Assembly: GCA_041875495.1 (NCBI GenBank)
Contig: CP112982.1
Coordinates: 3,038,001 to 3,102,000, forward strand
Source of the DNA: Halomonas sp. CH40
Lineage (GTDB): Bacteria; Pseudomonadota; Gammaproteobacteria; Pseudomonadales; Halomonadaceae
DNA: 64,000 bases
Direction: 5' to 3'
The notes under the pieces were generated by a model. It made no database searches. It saw only the letters and a list, made by a program, of their open reading frames with translations, and had not been told where the DNA came from. Shown piece after piece: positions 47,601 to 59,600 of this stretch. The position numbers were made by a program, and so were the translations under genes. Position 1 is the first letter of the stretch; each line of letters opens with the position of its first letter.

Positions 47601-50600
47601 TTCTGACTGCTGGTCAACGCACTCGCCTCGGGCGATGAGCCCTGCGGCAAATTGGCCTCACTCACCGAGAGTTCAACCGAATCAATATCCTGTGGCGCAT
47701 CGCCCGCTGTAACAGTAACCGTATGACTGTCGCTACGCTCGTCACCGTCAGCATCCGTGACTGTGGCATCAAAGGTGAAACTTGGATCTCCACCACTGTT
47801 GTCCACTGCGTTAGGAGCGAAGGACCAGCTCACATCACCGTTGGCTGCTACGTCAAACGTCAGAGCACCCAGATCTTCACCGTCTACCGTCACCGTGGCA
47901 CTCTGGCTCGCTGCAGTGCCATCCAGGGTGAAGTTCAAGGTATCGTTCAGTGAGCCTTCTGATAAGGTGATTGCCAACGTGGCATCCTGATCCGCGCCTT
48001 CGGTGATCGTGATATCACCACTAATTGGGTTGCTGGCATCTTCCGCCACGCTATTTGGTTGATCGCCAATTTCTACCGCCGGCACGTCGTCTAAGAACTT
48101 GAATTTACTACCAACAGAGGTAAGAGAACTTATTCTGTCACCATCGCCATCTTCAACGGTGATTCGGAAGTCAATTGCATTGCTGTCAATTGTCACCGAC
48201 TCGTCATTATCGCTATCTTTTTCATGCCAAATCGCGCGCAACTGCTCAAGTTTTACTTTACCTGTCGCTGAATTTATTGTGATCTTAAAGTAATCGTTAT
48301 TATCAGCACTACCCGTTATTTCAGTAACACCATCGTTATCGTTTGTAGTTCTGTTAAGTAAAATCTCACTTCCTTTACCATCGGGACTATTGCTATCTAA
48401 AGCATGTAGCCCTGAGGGTGAATTAGCAGAATCTATGCGTAAATCATATGTAATACTACCCGCCCCATCAGCACCAAAAGTCTCAGATCCAATAGTTAAA
48501 GATTTAGAGAAGTCGGCGGTACTTGCATGCTCAGAGTCTCCAATATTAGATTCATCAACTATAAGATCATTAAGATCAGTATTAGCATCAATACTAGGAC
48601 CCTCGTCATTGATGGCAAAGGTCGCTGCCCCGCCCAGATCAATCGCCCCCTCGACGGTATCGCCGTCACCGTCGGTGCCGGTGAAGGCCAGTGTCAGCAC
48701 GTTATCTGTCAGGCTCAGCGTTTCCTGGGCGTCCTCGTGCCAGACCGCTTGCGCCTGGGTGAATACCAGCGCATCACCGTCCAGCTCAAGGGTGAAGTAG
48801 ACACCACCGTCAGCGGTGTAGCCTTCGATCGCGCCGTTAGTGTTCGTGCGCAGCAGGATGGCATCGCCTGCCTCAGTGCTGTCAGCGTCCAGCGCAGACA
48901 GTCCTGAATTAACATCTTCTGTACTCAGGCTCAGACTCAGCGTCAGGCTGTCATCCTGCTTGTCATCGGCCCCGTAGTTGATCAGCCCCGCCGTGTTGAT
49001 CGCCGCGCGCACGTCAACGTTATCGCTGACCGTGTCGTTCTCCACCAGCCCCGCTTCATCCACGCTGAAGGCCAGCTCAAAGTCACCCAGGGCATCACCG
49101 TCCAGCGTCGGCACGTCGTCATTGATGGCGAAGGTCGCTGCCCCACCCAGATCAATCGCCCCCTCGACGGTATCGCCGTCACCGTCGGTGCCGGTGAAGG
49201 CCAGGGTCAGCACGTCATCCGCCAGGCTCAGCGTTTCCTGGGCGTCCTCGTGCCAGATCGCTTGCGCCTGGGTGAATACCAGCGCATCACCGTCCAGCTC
49301 AAGGGTGAAGTAGACACCTCCCTCAGCGGTGTAGCCTTCGATCGCGCCGTCAGTGTTCGTGCGCAGCAGGATGGCATCGCCTGCCTCAGTGCTGTCAGCG
49401 TCCAGCGCAAACAGCCCTGAGGCCGCGCCGTCCTCGCTCAGGTTCAGGCGCAGCGTCAGGCTGTCATCCTGCTTCTCATCGGCCCCGTAGTTGATCAGCC
49501 CCGCCGTGTTGATCGCTGCGCGCACGTCAACGCTATCGCTGACCGTGTCGTTCTCCACCAGCCCCGCTTCATCCACGCTGAAGGCCAGCTCAACGCCCTC
49601 CAGGGCAGCATCGTCCAGCGTCGGACCGTCGTCATTGATGGCGAAGGTCGCTGCCCCACCCAGATCAATCGCCCCCTCGACGGTATCGCCGTCACCGTCA
49701 GTGCCGGTGAAGGCCAGGGTCAGCACGTCATCTGCCAGGCTCAGCGTTTCCTGGGCGTCCTCGTGCCAGATCGCTTGCGCCTGGGTGAATACCAGCGCGT
49801 CACCGTCCAGCTCAAGGGTGAAGTAGACACCTCCGTCAGCGGTGTAGCCTTCGATCGCGCCGTCAGTGTTCGTGCGCAGCAGGATGGCATCGCCTGCCTC
49901 AGTGCTGTCAGCATCCAGCGCAGACAGTCCTGAATTAACATCTTCTGTACTCAGGCTCAGACTCAGCGTCAGGCTGTCATCCTGCTTCTCATCGGCGCCG
50001 TAGTTGATCAGCCCCGCCGTGTTGATCGCCGCGCGCACGTCAACGCTATCGCTGACCGTGTCGTTCTCCACCAGCCCCGCTTCATCCACGCTGAAGGCCA
50101 GCTCAACGCCCTCCAGGGCATCACCGTCCAGCGTCGGCACGTCGTCATTGATGGCAAAGGTCGCTGCCCCACCCAGATCAATCGCCCCCTCGACGGTATC
50201 GCCGTCACCGTCAGTGCCGGTGAAGGCCAGGGTCAGCACGTCATCTGCCAGGCTCAGCGTTTCCTGGGCGTCCTCGTGCCAGATCGCTTGCGCCTGGGTG
50301 AATACCAGCGCATCACCGTCCAGCTCAAGGGTGAAGTAGACACCACCGTCAGCGGTGTAGCCTTCGATCGCACCGTCAGTGTTCGTGCGCAGCAGGATGG
50401 CATCGCCTGCCTCAGTGCTGTCAGCGTCCAGCGCAAACAGCCCTGAGGCCGCGCCGTCCTCGCTCAGGTTCAGGCGCAGCGTCAGGCTGTCATCCTGCTT
50501 CTCATCGGCCCCGTAGTTGATCAGCCCCGCCGTGTTGATCGCTGCGCGCACGTCAACGCTATCGCTGACCGTGTCGTTCTCCACCAGCCCCGCTTCATCC

Positions 50601-53600
50601 ACGCTGAAGGCCAGCTCAACGCCCTCCAGGGCAGCATCGTCCAGCGTCGGACCGTCGTCATTGATGGCGAAGGTCGCGGCGGCGCCCAGATCAATCGCCC
50701 CCTCGACGGTATCGCCGTCACCGTCGGTGCCGGTGAAGGCCAGGGTCAGCACGTCATCTGCCAGGCTCAGCGTTTCCTGGGCGTCCTCGTGCCAGATCGC
50801 TTGCGCCTGGGTGAATACCAGCGCATCACCGTCCAGCTCAAGGGTGAAGTAGACACCACCGTCAGCGGTGTAGCCTTCGATCGCGCCGTCAGTGTTCGTG
50901 CGCAGCAGGATGGCGTCGCCTGCCTCAGTGCTGTCAGCGTCCAGCGCAAACAGCCCTGAGGCCGCGCCGTCCTCGCTCAGGTTCAGGCGCAGCGTCAGGC
51001 TGTCATCCTGCTTCTCATCGGCCCCGTAGTTGATCAGCCCCGCCTTGTTGATCGCTGCGCGCACGTCCGCCCGGTCACTCACACTACCATTGGTAGTCAG
51101 CCCTGCTTCATCAACACTGAAGCTCAGGCTGAAGGCGTCTAGGGCATCCTGAGCCAGGGACGGGGTGTCATCCACCACCGTGATCACACCGCTCAGGTCG
51201 GCGCTCAGACTATCGGTAACGGTGTCGCCATCGCTGTCGGTCACCGCTACATCGGCACTGACGCCCACCAGACCCGCAGGCAGGTTGAGGCTGTCTGCGC
51301 CCTGGTCCGGATGATCCAGTGGGGCTGACTGGGTTACGGTCACGGTACCGCTGGCCGCGTCAACCTCAATGCGCAGTACGTCCGTACTGCCACCATCAAT
51401 CGTGCCGGTAATGACCCCGCTGTCAGCGTCAAGGTCGAAGGCCACCGGGGTGCCGCCGCTGGTGATACCGCTGGTGTCAATACTGTCGTTCAGCGTCAGG
51501 GCATAGCCGTCAATCACGGTGCTGCCAGCACCGTCGGCGCCATACGCAGCGGTTACCGCGCCTTCAAAGAGGCTCGCTACGCTACCAGTGGCCACGGATG
51601 TGCCATCGCTACGCGTATCAGTATCGTCAGTACTCAACTCGAGACTGCTCAGGTCGATCGTGCCAACGCTGGCGCTCGGCACATCATCATTGAAAGCAAC
51701 AACACTACCTAGATCAATGTCTCCACTTTCACTTGTGGTGTAACCGTTGTCGTACTCAACAGTGACTGTGCCTGTGAGATTTACCAACCCACTTTCAAGC
51801 AGCAACTGTTCAACATCAGCGCCACTTTCATTTTCTGTAACGTGATCAATCGCACTGCTTTGAGTCAGCTGGACTATATCGTTCCCTTCACTATCTTCGC
51901 TCAGGCTGATGCGGAACACTTCGTCATCACCCGCGATACCGACGATATCTCCGTTACTTGCATCCACGTCCAAGCTAATAGTGTTGCCACCACTAGTAAG
52001 ATTTGTAGTGGCATTTTCTACCAAGCTCAGAGAATAGCTCCAAGAAGAGGTGCTCTCTACTCCATCATCTTCGTAATTCGTTTCGTCGTAACTGAAGATA
52101 TTACCTAGCCGAACACTATCGCTATCGACGAGCTCCGCATCGCTAGTCGTTAGTGACAATCCCTCAACTGACGTAGTCACTTCAACAATTGGGTTTTCAT
52201 CGACCAGGGTGGCATTGCCGGTGTCAGTGATGCCGCCTGGCAGGGTATTACCCGCAGCAGTCTCGCCGCTGAGAGTCGCAGTCAGGGTGAGATCTTCCCG
52301 CCCTTCAAACACATCGTCATCGCTGGTCGGTATGCTGATCGCGATGCCGTCGGTGGTACCGGCGGGCACGTCGAAACTGAAGGTGCCGTCACCGTTGTCG
52401 GTGACCGTGACACCCGTACCGCCAATGCTGGCCGTGGGCGTCTCCACGTCGTCGCCATCGATATCGCCGCCCAGCTCAAAGGTCAGCGTGGTAGCGTTAT
52501 CCACCGGGTTGCTCAGGCTGACATCAAAGGTGGCGGTGTCGCCTTCATTGATGGTGCCCGCATCCGCGACCGTCAGGGCCGGGGTGTCGTCGTCCGGCTC
52601 TTCATTGGGGTCATCCGGGGTGCCGGTGCCGTCATCGACCAGGGTGGCATTGCCGGTGTCGGTCAGGTCGGCCGGGAGGGCGCTACCTGCCGCAGTCTCG
52701 CCGCTGAGAGTCGCAGTCAGGGTGAGAGCTTCCGGCCCTTCAAACACATCGTCATCGCTGGTCGGTACGCTGATCGCGATGCCGTCGGTGGTACCGGCGG
52801 GCACGTCGAAACTGAAGGTGCCGTCACCGTTGTCGGTGACCGTGACACCCGTACCGCCAATGCTGGCCGTGGGCGTCTCCACGTCGTCGCCATCGATATC
52901 GCCGCCCAGCTCAAAGGTCAGCGTGGTAGCGTTATCCACCGGGTTGCTCAGGCTGACATCAAAGGTGGCGGTGTCGCCTTCATTGATGGTGCCCGCATCC
53001 GCGACCGTCAGGGCCGGGGTGTCGTCGTCCGGCTCTTCATTGGGGTCATCCGGGGTGCCGGTGCCGTCATCGACCAGGGTGGCATTGCCGGTGTCGGTCA
53101 GGTCGGCCGGGAGGGCGCTACCTGCCGCAGTCTCGCCGCTGAGAGTCGCAGTCAGGGTGAGAGCTTCCGGCCCTTCAAACACATCGTCATCGCTGGTCGG
53201 TACGCTGATCGCGATGCCGTCGGTGGTACCGGCGGGCACGTCGAAACTGAAGGTGCCGTCACCGTTGTCGGTGACCGTGACACCCGTACCGCCAATGCTG
53301 GCCGTGGGCGTCTCCACGTCGTCGCCATCGATATCGCCGCCCAGCTCAAAGGTCAGCGTGGTAGCGTTATCCACCGGGTTGCTCAGGCTGACATCAAAGG
53401 TGGCGGTGTCGCCTTCATTGATGGTGCCCGCATCCGCGACCGTCAGGGCCGGGGTGTCGTCGTCCGGCTCTTCATTGGGGTCATCCGGGGTGCCGGTGCC
53501 GTCATCGACCAGGGTGGCATTGCCGGTGTCGGTCAGGTCGGCCGGGAGGGCGCTACCTGCCGCAGTCTCGCCGCTGAGAGTCGCAGTCAGGGTGAGAGCT

Positions 53601-56600
53601 TCCGGCCCTTCAAACACATCGTCATCGCTGGTCGGTACGCTGATCGCGATGCCGTCGGTGGTACCGGCGGGCACGTCGAAACTGAAGGTGCCGCCACCGT
53701 TGTCAGTGACCGCGACACCCGTACCGCCAATGCTGGCAGTGGGCGTTTCCACGTCGTCGCCATCGATATCGCCGCCCAACTCAAAGGTCAGGGTAGTGGC
53801 GTTGTCCACCGGGTTGCTCAGGCTGACATCAAAGGTGGCGGTATCGCCTTCATTGATGGTGCCTGCATCGGCGACCGTCAGGGCCGGGGTATCGTCGTCC
53901 GGCTCTTCATTGGGGTCATCCGGGGTGCCGGTGCCGTCATCCACCAGGGTGGCATCCCCACTATCAGTGATGCCGTCTGGCAGGACATTACCGGCAGCAG
54001 TCTCACCACTCAAGGTGGCAGTCAGAGTGAGAGCTTCCGGCCCTTCAAACACATCGTCATCGCTGGTCGGTACGCTGATCGCGATGCCGTCGGTGGTACC
54101 GGCGGGCACGTCGAAACTGAAGGTGCCGTCAGCGTTGTCGGTGACCGTGACACCCGTACCGCCAATGCTGGCCGTGGGCGTCTCCACGTCGTCGCCATCG
54201 ATATCGCCGCCCAGCTCAAAGGTCAGCGTGGTAGCGTTATCCACCGGGTTGCTCAGGCTGACATCAAAGGTGGCGGTATCGCCTTCATTGATGGTGCCCG
54301 CATCCGCGACCGTCAGGGCCGGGGTGTCGTCGTCCGGCTCTTCATTGGGGTCATCCGGGGTGCCGGTGCCGTCATCGACCAGGGTGGCATTGCCGGTGTC
54401 GGTCAGGTCGGCCGGGAGGGCGCTACCTGCCGCAGTCTCGCCGCTGAGAGTCGCAGTCAGGGTGAGAGCTTCCGGCCCTTCAAACACATCGTCATCGCTG
54501 GTCGGTACGCTGATCGCGATGCCGTCGGTGGTACCGGCGGGCACGTCGAAACTGAAGGTGCCGTCACCGTTGTCGGTGACCGTGACACCCGTACCGCCAA
54601 TGCTGGCCGTGGGCGTCTCCACGTCGTCGCCATCGATATCGCCGCCCAGCTCAAAGGTCAGCGTGGTAGCGTTATCCACCGGGTTGCTCAGGCTGACATC
54701 AAAGGTGGCGGTGTCGCCTTCATTGATGGTGCCCGCATCCGCGACCGTCAGGGCCGGGGTGTCGTCGTCCGGCTCTTCATTGGGGTCATCCGGGGTGCCG
54801 GTGCCGTCATCGACCAGGGTGGCATTGCCGGTGTCGGTCAGGTCGGCCGGGAGGGCGCTACCTGCCGCAGTCTCGCCGCTGAGAGTCGCAGTCAGGGTGA
54901 GAGCTTCCGGCCCTTCAAACACATCGTCATCGCTGGTCGGTACGCTGATCGCGATGCCGTCGGTGGTACCGGCGGGCACGTCGAAACTGAAGGTGCCGTC
55001 ACCGTTGTCGGTGACCGTGACACCCGTACCGCCAATGCTGGCCGTGGGCGTCTCCACGTCGTCGCCATCGATATCGCCGCCCAGCTCAAAGGTCAGCGTG
55101 GTAGCGTTATCCACCGGGTTGCTCAGGCTGACATCAAAGGTGGCGGTATCGCCTTCATTGATGGTGCCCGCATCCGCGACCGTCAGGGCCGGGGTGTCGT
55201 CGTCCGGCTCTTCATTGGGGTCATCCGGGGTGCCGGTGCCGTCATCGACCAGGGTGGCATTGCCGGTGTCGGTCAGGTCGGCCGGGAGGGCGCTACCTGC
55301 CGCAGTCTCGCCGCTGAGAGTCGCAGTCAGGGTGAGAGCTTCCGGCCCTTCAAACACATCGTCATCGCTGGTCGGTACGCTGATCGCGATGCCGTCGGTG
55401 GTACCGGCGGGCACGTCGAAACTGAAGGTGCCGTCACCGTTGTCGGTGACCGTGACACCCGTACCGCCAATGCTGGCCGTGGGCGTCTCCACGTCGTCGC
55501 CATCGATATCGCCGCCCAGCTCAAAGGTCAGCGTGGTAGCGTTATCCACCGGGTTGCTCAGGCTGACATCAAAGGTGGCGGTGTCGCCTTCATTGATGGT
55601 GCCCGCATCCGCGACCGTCAGGGCCGGGGTGTCGTCGTCCGGCTCTTCATTGGGGTCATCCGGGGTGCCGGTGCCGTCATCGACCAGGGTGGCATTGCCG
55701 GTGTCGGTCAGGTCGGCCGGGAGGGCGCTACCTGCCGCAGTCTCGCCGCTGAGAGTCGCAGTCAGGGTGAGAGCTTCCGGCCCTTCAAACACATCGTCAT
55801 CGCTGGTCGGTACGCTGATCGCGATGCCGTCGGTGGTACCGGCGGGCACGTCGAAACTGAAGGTGCCGTCACCGTTGTCGGTGACCGTGACACCCGTACC
55901 GCCAATGCTGGCCGTGGGCGTCTCCACGTCGTCGCCATCGATATCGCCGCCCAGCTCAAAGGTCAGCGTGGTAGCGTTATCCACCGGGTTGCTCAGGCTG
56001 ACATCAAAGGTGGCGGTGTCGCCTTCATTGATGGTGCCCGCATCCGCGACCGTCAGGGCCGGGGTGTCGTCGTCCGGCTCTTCATTGGGGTCATCCGGGG
56101 TGCCGGTGCCGTCATCGACCAGGGTGGCATTGCCGGTGTCGGTCAGGTCGGCCGGGAGGGCGCTACCTGCCGCAGTCTCGCCGCTGAGAGTCGCAGTCAG
56201 GGTGAGAGCTTCCGGCCCTTCAAACACATCGTCATCGCTGGTCGGTACGCTGATCGCGATGCCGTCGGTGGTACCGGCGGGCACGTCGAAACTGAAGGTG
56301 CCGTCACCGTTGTCGGTGACCGTGACACCCGTACCGCCAATGCTGGCCGTGGGCGTCTCCACGTCGTCGCCATCGATATCGCCGCCCAGCTCAAAGGTCA
56401 GGGTGGTGGCGTTATCCACCGGGTTGCTCAGGCTGACATCAAAGGTGGCGGTGTCGCCTTCATTGATGGTGCCCGCATCCGCGACCGTCAGGGCCGGGGT
56501 GTCGTCGTCCGGCTCTTCATTGGGGTCATCCGGGGTGCCGGTGCCGTCATCGACCAGGGTGGCATTGCCGGTGTCGGTCAGGTCGGCCGGGAGGGCGCTA

Positions 56601-59600
56601 CCTGCCGCAGTCTCGCCGCTGAGAGTCGCAGTCAGGGTGAGAGCTTCCGGCCCTTCAAACACATCGTCATCGCTGGTCGGTACGCTGATCGCGATGCCGT
56701 CGGTGGTACCGGCGGGCACGTCGAAACTGAAGGTGCCGCCACCGTTGTCAGTGACCGCGACACCCGTACCGCCAATGCTGGCAGTGGGCGTTTCCACGTC
56801 GTCGCCATCGATATCGCCGCCCAACTCAAAGGTCAGGGTAGTGGCGTTGTCCACCGGGTTGCTCAGGCTGACATCAAAGGTGGCGGTATCGCCTTCATTG
56901 ATGGTGCCTGCATCGGCGACCGTCAGGGCCGGGGTATCGTCGTCCGGCTCTTCATTGGGGTCATCCGGGGTGCCGGTGCCGTCATCCACCAGGGTGGCAT
57001 CCCCACTATCAGTGATGCCGTCTGGCAGGACATTACCGGCAGCAGTCTCACCACTCAAGGTGGCAGTCAGAGTGAGAGCTTCCGGCCCTTCAAACACATC
57101 GTCATCGCTGGTCGGTACGCTGATCGCGATGCCGTCGGTGGTACCGGCGGGCACGTCGAAACTGAAGGTGCCGTCAGCGTTGTCGGTGACCGTGACACCC
57201 GTACCGCCAATGCTGGCCGTGGGCGTCTCCACGTCGTCGCCATCGATATCGCCGCCCAGCTCAAAGGTCAGCGTGGTAGCGTTATCCACCGGGTTGCTCA
57301 GGCTGACATCAAAGGTGGCGGTATCGCCTTCATTGATGGTGCCCGCATCCGCGACCGTCAGGGCCGGGGTGTCGTCGTCCGGCTCTTCATTGGGGTCATC
57401 CGGGGTGCCGGTGCCGTCATCGACCAGGGTGGCATTGCCGGTGTCGGTCAGGTCGGCCGGGAGGGCGCTACCTGCCGCAGTCTCGCCGCTGAGAGTCGCA
57501 GTCAGGGTGAGAGCTTCCGGCCCTTCAAACACATCGTCATCGCTGGTCGGTACGCTGATCGCGATGCCGTCGGTGGTACCGGCGGGCACGTCGAAACTGA
57601 AGGTGCCGTCACCGTTGTCGGTGACCGTGACACCCGTACCGCCAATGCTGGCCGTGGGCGTCTCCACGTCGTCGCCATCGATATCGCCGCCCAGCTCAAA
57701 GGTCAGCGTGGTAGCGTTATCCACCGGGTTGCTCAGGCTGACATCAAAGGTGGCGGTGTCGCCTTCATTGATGGTGCCCGCATCCGCGACCGTCAGGGCC
57801 GGGGTGTCGTCGTCCGGCTCTTCATTGGGGTCATCCGGGGTGCCGGTGCCGTCATCGACCAGGGTGGCATTGCCGGTGTCGGTCAGGTCGGCCGGGAGGG
57901 CGCTACCTGCCGCAGTCTCGCCGCTGAGAGTCGCAGTCAGGGTGAGAGCTTCCGGCCCTTCAAACACATCGTCATCGCTGGTCGGTACGCTGATCGCGAT
58001 GCCGTCGGTGGTACCGGCGGGCACGTCGAAACTGAAGGTGCCGTCACCGTTGTCGGTGACCGTGACACCCGTACCGCCAATGCTGGCCGTGGGCGTCTCC
58101 ACGTCGTCGCCATCGATATCGCCGCCCAGCTCAAAGGTCAGCGTGGTAGCGTTATCCACCGGGTTGCTCAGGCTGACATCAAAGGTGGCGGTGTCGCCTT
58201 CATTGATGGTGCCCGCATCCGCGACCGTCAGGGCCGGGGTGTCGTCGTCCGGCTCTTCATTGGGGTCATCCGGGGTGCCGGTGCCGTCATCGACCAGGGT
58301 GGCATTGCCGGTGTCGGTCAGGTCGGCCGGGAGGGCGCTACCTGCCGCAGTCTCGCCGCTGAGAGTCGCAGTCAGGGTGAGAGCTTCCGGCCCTTCAAAC
58401 ACATCGTCATCGCTGGTCGGTACGCTGATCGCGATGCCGTCGGTGGTACCGGCGGGCACGTCGAAACTGAAGGTGCCGTCACCGTTGTCGGTGACCGTGA
58501 CACCCGTACCGCCAATGCTGGCCGTGGGCGTCTCCACGTCGTCGCCATCGATATCGCCGCCCAGCTCAAAGGTCAGCGTGGTAGCGTTATCCACCGGGTT
58601 GCTCAGGCTGACATCAAAGGTGGCGGTGTCGCCTTCATTGATGGTGCCCGCATCCGCGACCGTCAGGGCCGGGGTGTCGTCGTCCGGCTCTTCATTGGGG
58701 TCATCCGGGGTGCCGGTGCCGTCATCGACCAGGGTGGCATTGCCGGTGTCGGTCAGGTCGGCCGGGAGGGCGCTACCTGCCGCAGTCTCGCCGCTGAGAG
58801 TCGCAGTCAGGGTGAGAGCTTCCGGCCCTTCAAACACATCGTCATCGCTGGTCGGTACGCTGATCGCGATGCCGTCGGTGGTACCGGCGGGCACGTCGAA
58901 ACTGAAGGTGCCGTCACCGTTGTCGGTGACCGTGACACCCGTACCGCCAATGCTGGCCGTGGGCGTCTCCACGTCGTCGCCATCGATATCGCCGCCCAGC
59001 TCAAAGGTCAGCGTGGTAGCGTTATCCACCGGGTTGCTCAGGCTGACATCAAAGGTGGCGGTGTCGCCTTCATTGATGGTGCCCGCATCCGCGACCGTCA
59101 GGGCCGGGGTGTCGTCGTCCGGCTCTTCATTGGGGTCATCCGGGGTGCCGGTGCCGTCATCGACCAGGGTGGCATTGCCGGTGTCGGTCAGGTCGGCCGG
59201 GAGGGCGCTACCTGCCGCAGTCTCGCCGCTGAGAGTCGCAGTCAGGGTGAGAGCTTCCGGCCCTTCAAACACATCGTCATCGCTGGTCGGTACGCTGATC
59301 GCGATGCCGTCGGTGGTACCGGCGGGCACGTCGAAACTGAAGGTGCCGTCACCGTTGTCGGTGACCGTGACACCCGTACCGCCAATGCTGGCCGTGGGCG
59401 TCTCCACGTCGTCGCCATCGATATCGCCGCCCAGCTCAAAGGTCAGGGTGGTGGCGTTATCCACCGGGTTGCTCAGGCTGACATCAAAGGTGGCGGTATC
59501 GCCTTCATTGATGGTGCCCGCATCCGCGACCGTCAGGGCCGGGGTGTCGTCGTCCGGCTCTTCATTGGGGTCATCCGGGGTGCCGGTGCCGTCATCGACC

